A DNA stretch of 64,000 bases from MVYY01 sp012517575 (lineage in GTDB: Bacteria > Bacteroidota > Bacteroidia > Bacteroidales > Paludibacteraceae): positions 175,569 through 239,568 of the forward strand of contig JAVLUG010000007.1 of assembly GCA_031629035.1 (NCBI GenBank), in the 5' to 3' direction. The translations under genes and the position numbers were made by a program. The notes beneath the pieces are model-generated. The model saw only the letters and a list, made by a program, of their open reading frames with translations, ran no database searches and had not been told where the DNA came from. Below, piece by piece: positions 59,001 to 64,000 of this stretch (positions are counted from its first letter, which is position 1; every line of letters starts with the position of its first letter).

Positions 59001-60463
59001 AATGCAAATGACACAACTTGCGCCATTGGACGAAACATTTTACCTTCGATACCCACCAACGCCATAATTGGTACATACACAATCAGGATAATAACTTGTC
59101 CGAATGTGGCGGAACTCATCATACGTTTTGCCGACTCGAATACTGTTTCATCCATTTGTGGCTGCGAAAGTCTTTTAATACCCGGATGATGGTGTTTACT
59201 CATTGTTATTCGATGCACCACGCTCTCGACAATAATTACTGCCCCATCCACAATTAACCCGAAGTCAATAGCTCCCAGACTCATCAGGTTACCCGATACA
59301 CCAAAAAGTTGCATCATTGAAACAGCAAACAGCATGGAAAGTGGAATTACTGAGGCAACAATGAGCCCTGCCCGCATATTTCCTAAAAACAATATCAAAA
59401 TGAAGATAACAATTAATGCCCCTTCAATCAGGTTTCTGGCAACAGTACTAATAGCACGTCCCACTAAATCAGAACGATTAAGAAACGGTTCAATCTTCAC
59501 TCCTTTAGGTAATGATTTCTGAATGGTTTCAATGCGGGTTTCTACATTCTTTGTAACTTCATTCGCATTTGCTCCTTTGAGCATCATAACCACACCGCCA
59601 ACAGCCTCTGTAGTATCAATCACCAAAGCGCCATATCGGGTTGCACTTCCATATTGCACGGTTGCCACATCACGAATCAAAACAGGCATACCTGAAGCAT
59701 TACTTTTGACTACAATTTTCTCGATATCCTCCAGAGATTTTACCAACCCAATGCCACGGATAAAGTAAGCAGTTGGTTTTTTGTCGATATACGCACTACC
59801 TGTATTCTCGTTGTTTCTTTCAAGTGCATCAAAGATGTCGGTGAGTGTAAGGTTCATGCTTCTAAGTCTCTCGGGATTTATGGCTACTTCATATTGCTTC
59901 ACGAATCCGCCATAGCTGTTAATATCCGCTACACCTGTTGTTCCCAACATCTCGCGACGAACCGTCCAATCCTGCAAGGTTCTTAAGTCCATTGGAGAAT
60001 ATTTAGTTTCATATCCCTTTTCTACAGCAAGGCGATATTGGTATATTTCGCCTAAGCCGGTAGAAATAGGAGCCATCTCAATTTTTGCGAGACCCGCCGG
60101 GATAATGTCCTCGGCTTCTTTTAGGCGTTCTCCTACTTGTTGTCGTGCCCAGTAGATATCTACATTGTCTTTAAACACAATTGTAGTTACCGACAAGCCC
60201 AAACGTGAGATGGAGCGAAGTTCAATCATATTGGGGATATTGGCAACAGCTACCTCAATAGGTGCTGTAATTGAGCTCTCGACTTCCTGAACCGCCAACG
60301 ATGGGGCAAGGGAAATAACCTGCACCTGGTTGTTGGTTATGTCCGGGGTTGCATCAATAGGCAACTGAGTGAGCGAATACGTTCCCCAACCAATTAAAGC
60401 CAACACAAAAAGCCCGACAATAAATTTGTTTTTTATTGAAAAATGAATGATACGTTCTATCAT
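56069..60463 (-). CDS. CzcA-type heavy-metal RND pump fused to a TolC-like outer-membrane channel
   Basis: A 1464-residue fusion. Residues 1-1035 are a complete HME-RND pump. TM4 reads DFGLIVDGAVIIVES, giving Asp400, Asp406 and Glu413, the pattern of divalent-metal pumps such as CzcA, not the Cu/Ag pump CusA. A short basic linker leads to TLSILLMLVVCSAGFNSINA (about 1050-1070), which looks like the signal peptide of the second half. Residues 1070-1464 are a TolC/CzcC-type outer-membrane factor with its two helical repeats. Fusions of this kind recur in Bacteroidetes. The internal signal-like segment suggests that the chain is cleaved into two proteins. Confidence 0.92.
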   Translation of the reverse strand: MIERIIHFSIKNKFIVGLFVLALIGWGTYSLTQLPIDATPDITNNQVQVISLAPSLAVQEVESSITAPIEVAVANIPNMIELRSISRLGLSVTTIVFKDNVDIYWARQQVGERLKEAEDIIPAGLAKIEMAPISTGLGEIYQYRLAVEKGYETKYSPMDLRTLQDWTVRREMLGTTGVADINSYGGFVKQYEVAINPERLRSMNLTLTDIFDALERNNENTGSAYIDKKPTAYFIRGIGLVKSLEDIEKIVVKSNASGMPVLIRDVATVQYGSATRYGALVIDTTEAVGGVVMMLKGANANEVTKNVETRIETIQKSLPKGVKIEPFLNRSDLVGRAISTVARNLIEGALIVIFILILFLGNMRAGLIVASVIPLSMLFAVSMMQLFGVSGNLMSLGAIDFGLIVDGAVIIVESVVHRITMSKHHHPGIKRLSQPQMDETVFESAKRMMSSATFGQVIILIVYVPIMALVGIEGKMFRPMAQVVSFALIGATILSLTYVPMVSTLFLSKSTEHKPNFSDKMMDWFHKIFNPAIQFALKRKLLVSASVISIFIASLFVFNSLGGEFIPQLEEGDLAAGVITLQGGSLTNTVEQVQKANKILLANFPEIKHVVCKIGAGEIPTDPTPMETGDYIITLKDKSEWTSAKTREELVKKMEEALIPLAGVKFEFQQPIQMRTNELLSGSKQDIAIKIFGDDLNTLADKASQVEKIIQKVQGVEDINVEKVTGLAQIQVEYNRDRLAQYGLSIEEVNRVLRTAFAGSQAGVVFDEEKRFGLVVRMDKDYRQSIDDVKNLSVALPNGGQIPFEQIANVEIKSGPAQVSRENTKRRITIGFNVRNRDVQSVIADVTKQIDAKVQLPTGYYVKYGGQFENLQAAKARLAIAVPVALLLIFVLLFFTFHSVKQTLLIYTAVPMSLIGGIIALWLRGMNFSISAGVGFIALFGIAVLNGIVLIAEFNRLEKEEGIIDITERVLKGLHTRLRPVIMTAAVASLGFLPMALSTSAGAEVQKPLATVVIGGLITATLLTLIVLPIFYIFFSTFSFRSIFKRKSVKTLSILLMLVVCSAGFNSINAQQYRSINLKQAIQMALDSNLSVRSSKYAVDVQKALKGASWDIPKTSIDGQYGQFNSYSKDNSFTVSQSFAFPTVYINQNKLAKANIKSSEWQLKTSQLEIATQVKQIYWQLAYLYSKQKLFAYQDSLYTGFQKAAELRAKTGETNRLEMISARSQSLEIKNQLQQINADLVIYNQKLQTILNVETTLYPADSVLHRIDYLPADDKSVLADNPSVGYINQQIEVSRLEKKVESSRILPDLSIGYFSQTMQGTQEINGVPRVFGKGNRFIGIQVGIAVPIWFAPYSAKTKAAKLKEKIAQTDAENYSKSLSGGYRSLMLEFSKNSNSVDYYEKQAIPEADLIIEQATRSYKGGAMDYLDYILSLNRALNIKQNYLDALNDYNQTIISIDFITGKIF

Positions 60464-60556
60464 GATCTGAATGAATTAGGTAAATACAAAGGTAGAGCGA
60501 CATACGTTACTGGAAACAATATGACGACTATGAGAGAATTAAAACAGATTGTATTA

Positions 60557-60678
60557 TAGGAAACTTCTAAACACCAATTTTTGCGTTACACTCCGTCGCT
60601 AAAATCCTTATTTACTAGAGTAAACTCCGGTTTTATCTCCGTCGCAAGCCTTAAACTTGAAGTTTTAGAAATTTCCTA
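60557..60678. repeat. MITE-like palindromic element (122 bp)
   Basis: Terminal inverted repeats TAGGAAACTTCTAA and TTAGAAATTTCCTA match at 13 of 14 positions. The centre TTTACTAGAGTAAA is itself a palindrome, and CTCCGTCGC occurs in each half. There is no coding capacity. It lies between the DUF6660 and pump genes, and the DUF6660 stop codon falls inside its right terminus. Confidence 0.75.
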
Positions 60679-61014
60679 AACTAACTTTGGCGGTTGCCAG
60701 ATAGAAGCAAAATTGAAGGAAGAGAATGAAAAGGTATATTTCGGATATTGAACCGGTGAAAAAGAGTCACACGTAAAATCTACATGCAATACCTCTTGTA
60801 AGGAAATAGAAGATACGCAGCAACTACAAACACAGAAAGGCGAGCACCAATCCACATTGGGAATTTCCTGAGTATTATTTGTTGTATTTTGAGTTAGCTG
60901 AACATTTCCACTACCTAAAAATTCAGGTGCATCAAGACAAGGAACTGCCGTGAGTACCAAAATGTAAATGGATAATATGTAGGCTATAACTTTCATGCGC
61001 TTATTTAACTGCAA
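60676..61014 (-). CDS. Cys-rich DUF6660 protein
   Basis: A 112-residue protein of DUF6660, typically encoded next to metal-efflux genes in Bacteroidetes. It has an N-terminal signal or anchor (KVIAYILSIYILVLTAVPC) and a cysteine cluster (CSPFCVCSCC), probably a periplasmic metal-binding site. IWQPPKL near the C-terminus is the family ending. It is the first gene of the operon driven from the TGCAAC-N3-GTTGCA promoter at 61033-61053. The stop codon (TAG) is supplied by the terminal repeat of the MITE at 60557-60678. The start could also be the Met at residue 7. Confidence 0.8.
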   Translation of the reverse strand: MQLNKRMKVIAYILSIYILVLTAVPCLDAPEFLGSGNVQLTQNTTNNTQEIPNVDWCSPFCVCSCCVSSISLQEVLHVDFTCDSFSPVQYPKYTFSFSSFNFASIWQPPKLV

Positions 61015-61032
61015 AGGTAAGCAAAATGTTTA

Positions 61033-61053
61033 TGCAACCAAGTTGCAAAGTTA
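61033..61053 (-). promoter_or_regulatory. Operator TGCAAC-N3-GTTGCA with -7 box, efflux operon copy
   Basis: TGCAAC-CAA-GTTGCA at 61033-61047. On the minus strand, TAACTTTG (61053-61046), a perfect -7 match, overlaps its edge, so a protein bound here would block initiation. It is 19 bp upstream of the DUF6660 start and just after the fur stop codon. It is the partner of the site at 54425-54445. Confidence 0.75.
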
Positions 61054-61461
61054 TTCCTTGCAATTTGGACATATTCCTTTTACAACCATATTAATGGTTT
61101 TTATTTCAAAATCAGGAGGTAAAACGACAGAAGGAATCGGAGTATTATTTAAACAATAGGTGTGCTTACATTTGGTACAAAAGAAATGCACATGCAGATC
61201 GTGCGGGTTACATTGACAATTTTCGGCACACAAAGCATACTTTACCGAACCTGTGCCGTCGTCAATGCTATGAATAAGTTTATTTTCTTCGAATGTTTTC
61301 AGTGTTCGGTATAAAGTGACTTTGTCTGCTTTATCAAATTTCTTTTCCAAGTCGGATAAGCTAACCGCAACATTCTGTTCGAGTAATGCATCTAAAACCA
61401 ACTCACGCATGGCGGTAGGTTTCATGTTTCTACTTATCAGTTTGTCATCGTTGTTTTTCAT
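61051..61461 (-). CDS. Fur-family metal-responsive regulator
   Basis: A 136-residue Fur/Zur-type repressor. The winged helix is MKPTAMRELVLDALLEQNVAVSLSDLEKKFDKADKVTLYRTLKTFEENKLI; HVHFFCTKCKHTYCLN carries the metal His residues and the first CxxC, and GICPNCKE is the second CxxC of the structural zinc site. The frame is open to an ATG at 61512, but that codon overlaps a perfect -7 box (61517-61510), so I start at 61461 (MKNNDDKL). It is directly upstream of the efflux operon and is the best candidate to bind TGCAAC-N3-GTTGCA. Confidence 0.9.
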   Translation of the reverse strand: MKNNDDKLISRNMKPTAMRELVLDALLEQNVAVSLSDLEKKFDKADKVTLYRTLKTFEENKLIHSIDDGTGSVKYALCAENCQCNPHDLHVHFFCTKCKHTYCLNNTPIPSVVLPPDFEIKTINMVVKGICPNCKE

Positions 61462-61509
61462 ACTATATTCAATTAAAACAGTCCTAAACCATTTAAACAA
61501 AGAGTTATA

Positions 61510-61517
61510 CAAAGATA
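61510..61517 (-). promoter_or_regulatory. fur -7 promoter box
   Basis: TATCTTTG on the minus strand. Initiation near 61503 gives a leader of about 42 nt to the start at 61461. No TGCAAC palindrome lies here. Confidence 0.55.
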
Positions 61518-61589
61518 AATAAATATAATCAACCAGAGAAAAGAATTATTAAACAAAATACCAGTAAACATATATGTTTATTGGTATTA

Positions 61590-63389
61590 TCAAGGTTTTT
61601 TGTACTTATCATGAGCAAAATGATTAATTAATCCATTGAGTGCAAAGCGTTTTATGTGTTTTTCGGCGGTCTTGTCGGGTATACCTAACTTTTGAGCAAC
61701 CGTCAAATAGTCTTTTCGGCAGAACTCCGACGGGAGTTCATCTAAAAACTGTTGCTTTTGATTTTTGGGAGTTGGAGTAACAGCTTCGGAGGGCAGTTGT
61801 TGAAATACCTGGGCAGCGTGCTGAACAAGTATTTTGACCATTGATAAAGCAGTATTGAAATCGCTATCCCTACAAACAAGCGGTGAATGTATATCGCCAT
61901 CGTCCATCATCCGAAGAGCCGTGAGAATCATGGCTATTCTGAATGTTGTGAGACCTAGCCGCCGAACGGTGGCGAGGTAGTCGGCTCCATATAAACAAAG
62001 GTACTGGTTTTGCGTTTGGGCAAAATAGGAATTAAATGCCTGTTGTTGCCCCGAAGTCAGACAAAAGCGGATTGGCTCGGTTTGATATTCTAAATGCTTG
62101 TAGAGGTCAAAGAATTGCATTCCAAGGTGATTGAAATAGCTATCGAGTGTTTGGTCTGAAGAATTGGCAAAAACATCGTTCCACACCGGACGGATATTCA
62201 TAAAATAGAAAATAAAACGGCTGAACAAGCCGTTTTCAGCACTTGGTATAAGTGCTGAAACCTGTTTGGGTGTACCTGATAAGAGGGCGGATAAACGGGG
62301 GTTATGGATTTCGACAAATTCCCTGTCTTTACGCCTATTGTATGAAATTGTTTCGTGGTGGAACGCTTTGCGGAAACCATCGGAATAATTTCCGTGTTCG
62401 CTTTTGAAAGTAAGTGCAAGCGTATCGCCTTCGGTTTCAAACATTAGCCCCGAGCCGTTATTGTCATTTAAAATCTGAAATAAACCTGTTGCACTGTTGT
62501 TGGCCGGAATGACCAACATTTTTACAGGTGGTTCTTTGGGTCGCTCTGTTTCAGCTTTGTTCTTGGTTGCCGCATACTCGGTGAGAGTTCTTTGGTATTC
62601 TTCAAATTCGAGTTTGGAGACTTCCCGCAATGACCTGTGTATGGGGTCAACCAGTTTGCGACAAAGCGTTAAACGGCCTTTACCTGCGGAAGCCTGAGCC
62701 GTAACGAATAGAAATAAATTCGGATAAACTTCTCTTTCTGCATATATGCCGAAAATCTTAGGCAAACATGCAGATATTACCACCAACGAACCAAGTAAAA
62801 GTAGGTCTCTATCTTCGGGTGAATTGGATTTTGCAACAACTTTTTGAAGAATACCCGGAAGGTCTGCATAAATATCATCGGGAAATGTTGGAAGGTTCGT
62901 TTCCTGCATATCCTCTAAATCCTCCATTTCTTCTTTTTGGGGTATGACTTCCCCAACCCCTACCAAGGAGGGGCTTCTTGAAGGTTGCGAAATGGAAACA
63001 CTTACGCCAACTGACTTAGCCAGGTGGTAAAGTGTTTTGATAGTAACTCCGTGGCCGTGCGAAGCAAGGCAAGCGGAGTATTGTTTGTCGGTTTCAGTCT
63101 GAGAATATCCCGGATAAAAGCAGCTTAGACGGTGATAGTATGACCGACCGCTTTCGCCCAAAGCGTCAGCGAGGGCAAAGCCAAGGTCTCGCCAATCGGC
63201 ATAGTTTGGGGCAATATCGAGAGCGGAAGATTCGATACGGTTTACAATCAGCTCTAAATCAGACCTCACCCCTGACCCCTCTCCATTTGGAGAGGGGGAA
63301 AGTGCATCTGAATTATGAGATTTTATTGTTTCTATCTTGTTGGATTCTGTGGCTTGCCAGTCTGTAGGGTTAAATGTTTTCTTGCTCAT
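61590..63389 (-). CDS. DUF3987 protein with PriCT-2-like N-terminal domain
   Basis: A 599-residue protein of Bacteroidetes mobile elements. Residues 44-125 (VNRIESSALDIAPNYADWRDLGFALADALGESGR) are a PriCT-2-like domain. The large DUF3987 domain follows (DLPGILQKVVAKSNSPEDRDLLLLGSLVVISACLP, then TAQASAGKGRLTLCRKLVDP), with the loop ASAGKGR in the Walker A position and LMFETEGDTLALTF as the acidic strand. It resembles replicative helicase-like proteins. The C-terminus has a winged-helix-like segment (LTVAQKLGIPDKTAEKHIKRF). Two GC-rich palindromes are inserted in frame, coding SPSPNGEGSGVR and SPSLVGVGEV. It is 2 bp downstream of the BT4734-like gene. Confidence 0.85.
   Translation of the reverse strand: MSKKTFNPTDWQATESNKIETIKSHNSDALSPSPNGEGSGVRSDLELIVNRIESSALDIAPNYADWRDLGFALADALGESGRSYYHRLSCFYPGYSQTETDKQYSACLASHGHGVTIKTLYHLAKSVGVSVSISQPSRSPSLVGVGEVIPQKEEMEDLEDMQETNLPTFPDDIYADLPGILQKVVAKSNSPEDRDLLLLGSLVVISACLPKIFGIYAEREVYPNLFLFVTAQASAGKGRLTLCRKLVDPIHRSLREVSKLEFEEYQRTLTEYAATKNKAETERPKEPPVKMLVIPANNSATGLFQILNDNNGSGLMFETEGDTLALTFKSEHGNYSDGFRKAFHHETISYNRRKDREFVEIHNPRLSALLSGTPKQVSALIPSAENGLFSRFIFYFMNIRPVWNDVFANSSDQTLDSYFNHLGMQFFDLYKHLEYQTEPIRFCLTSGQQQAFNSYFAQTQNQYLCLYGADYLATVRRLGLTTFRIAMILTALRMMDDGDIHSPLVCRDSDFNTALSMVKILVQHAAQVFQQLPSEAVTPTPKNQKQQFLDELPSEFCRKDYLTVAQKLGIPDKTAEKHIKRFALNGLINHFAHDKYKKP
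62957..62973. repeat. In-frame GC-rich palindrome 1
   Basis: CCCCTACC-AA-GGAGGGG, one mismatched base, within the DUF3987 gene. It codes SPSLVGVGE in the linker after the PriCT-2-like domain. Confidence 0.6.
63276..63297. repeat. In-frame GC-rich palindrome 2
   Basis: CCCCTCTCC-ATTT-GGAGAGGGG, a perfect 9 bp stem, within the first 45 codons of the DUF3987 gene. It codes SPSPNGEGSGV. Confidence 0.8.
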
Positions 63390-63391
63390 AA

Positions 63392-63757
63392 TTATTTAGT
63401 TGAAGGTTTGTAAAGTGGATTAATGTATGCCTGCGGGTCGTGTGGTAAAAAGCAGGCGCGGGATATGTCCCGCCCGGATTTGTCGACCTCAACACCATAG
63501 GTTTGTAGAATGTAGTTTGCAACCGCAGCAAAATAGTTGCTGTGAGAACAGCCCCCTAAATCCCCCGAAGGGGGACTTATTTTGATTATCCACTTCAAAC
63601 CATCGCCGGAAGGACTAACGAAAAGCATTTGCGTGTCAAAGTATTCATCCTGCAAAAGTTGCTTGCGAAGCAGATCAACGCTTTGCAAGTGGTCAAAATC
63701 AATACACAATAAGCCAGAATGGCTTATTAGTGCTTTGTCGTTACGGGTTTGAAACAT
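63392..63757 (-). CDS. BT4734/BF3469-like (VirE N-terminal) protein, probably 5'-truncated
   Basis: A primase-polymerase-like domain protein common in Bacteroidetes mobile elements, next to DUF3987 as usual. SHSGLLCIDFDHL has the acidic motif, LFVSPSGDGLKWIIKI the second motif and VDKSGRDISRACFLPHDPQAYINP the third. The frame continues upstream of the ATG at 63757 with QFKASTFDYCTFSG, which matches the family's usual residues before this point, so the real protein is longer. Upstream it meets a GC-rich palindrome and then, near 63876, an insertion sequence. I regard it as truncated by that IS. A third palindrome codes SPPSGDLGG inside it. Confidence 0.7.
   Translation of the reverse strand: MFQTRNDKALISHSGLLCIDFDHLQSVDLLRKQLLQDEYFDTQMLFVSPSGDGLKWIIKISPPSGDLGGCSHSNYFAAVANYILQTYGVEVDKSGRDISRACFLPHDPQAYINPLYKPSTK
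63561..63575. repeat. In-frame GC-rich palindrome 3
   Basis: TCCCCC-GAA-GGGGGA, a perfect 6 bp stem, in frame in the BT4734-like gene and coding SPPSGD. Confidence 0.6.
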
Positions 63758-63826
63758 TCCTGAAAAAGTACAGTAATCGAATGTTGAGGCTTTGAATTGC
63801 CGGGCTTGCTTGAGCCTCTCCCCCGA

Positions 63827-63847
63827 CCCCTCCCCACAAGGGAGGGG
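63827..63847. repeat. In-frame GC-rich palindrome 4
   Basis: CCCCTCCC-CACAA-GGGAGGGG, a perfect 8 bp stem, in the frame leading into the BT4734-like gene and coding SPLPCGEGSGER. It shares its flank (CTC-CCCC-GACCCCTC) with palindrome 2. Confidence 0.75.
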
Positions 63848-63875
63848 AGAAAGAATTGAGCGTAGTTTTTCCGTT

Positions 63876-64000
63876 TGTCTAGTCCTGAAATAGGTTTACA
63901 AAAAAGTAAAGAGAATTCAGGATTATGAAAACAAAGGTAAACAAATACACGGACGATTTTAAATTAATGGTTGTCCAGGATTATTTAAGTAGTGATATAA
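63876..64000 (+). mobile_element. Left end of an IS3-type insertion sequence (truncated by window)
   Basis: From TGTCTAGTCCTGAAATAGG the composition and coding sense change, and a plus-strand transposase starts 49 bp in. TG at the terminus and a short leader before orfA fit IS3-family ends. TCCTGAA and TTCAGGA form an inverted pair upstream of the start. The insertion interrupts the 5' part of the minus-strand BT4734-like gene. The right end is outside the window. Confidence 0.55.
63925..64000 (+). CDS. IS3-family transposase OrfA (3' cut by window edge)
   Basis: The first 25 codons only. MKTKVNKYTDDFKLMVVQDY has the start of the helix-turn-helix transposase of IS3-type OrfA proteins (KYTxDFKxxVVxxYL). 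It is open at the window edge. Too little is present to name the element. Confidence 0.6.
   Translation, partial: MKTKVNKYTDDFKLMVVQDYLSSDI

Overview
The window comes from a low-GC member of the Bacteroidetes, most likely order Bacteroidales. The evidence is the protein families (AMP nucleosidase short form, DUF4494, DUF5606, DUF6266, DUF6660, DUF3987, a Rho with a long disordered N-terminal insert, a 1101-residue SecA, a type IX secretion sorting tail) and the promoters, which repeatedly show the phylum's -7 box TAnnTTTG. The species cannot be fixed from the sequence. No rRNA or tRNA gene and no CRISPR array was found.

Layout. 1-4.2 kb: the end of a surface polysaccharide cluster (deacetylase, sugar epimerase, lipid-carrier sugar-phosphate transferase, chain-length protein), with two patches of short degenerate intergenic repeats. 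4.2-10.6 kb: a rhomboid protease, then a glycogen/alpha-glucan operon (debranching enzyme, GT4 glycosyltransferase, GH57 amylase, unknown protein). 10.8-13.9 kb: hisA, DUF5606, a Nif3-like protein and a coiled-coil zinc-ribbon protein, closed by a strong terminator.

13.9-18.1 kb is the most unusual part. It is an all-minus-strand array of four small unrelated or distantly related genes. Just upstream of each lies an orphan 3' fragment that reads like the tail of a longer protein (the fragment before 17228-17611 is very short). This is the arrangement left behind when polymorphic toxin/immunity pairs decay to orphan immunity genes. Three cassettes are headed by copies of one 233-288 bp MITE-like repeat with a TAnnTTTG promoter box facing the immunity gene. 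Two 345 bp copies of an internally deleted REP-associated transposase sit in the array. The array is bounded by a ~145 bp direct repeat containing the zinc-ribbon gene's terminator.

18.1-45.8 kb is mostly housekeeping: an XRE regulator with a repeated operator-like leader, pyrK-pyrD, an HsdR_N-like protein, amn, holA, lgt, secA, fabG, a BIG2 lipoprotein, rho, tilS, a nitroreductase, folC, def, ruvX, DUF4494, a YggS protein, an ABC importer with permease and ATPase fused, an M48 peptidase, a membrane pyrophosphatase and ftsH. A T9SS-exported protein follows at 45.8-47.1 kb.

47.2-64 kb is accessory and almost entirely on the minus strand. It holds a lysis-type cassette (DUF6266, holin, endolysin, small lipoprotein) without phage structural genes, then 1.4 kb of unusually GC-rich non-coding DNA. 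Next comes a heavy-metal module: Fur-family regulator, Cys-rich DUF6660 protein, a CzcA-type RND pump fused to its TolC, adaptor, PII-like protein, P-type ATPase and DUF302 protein. Two copies of the palindrome TGCAAC-N3-GTTGCA overlap the promoters of the efflux operon and the ATPase, which suggests a single regulon. The right end carries DUF3987 and BT4734-like replication/mobility genes with short GC-rich palindromes inserted in frame, and the left end of an IS3-type insertion sequence that cuts into the latter gene.
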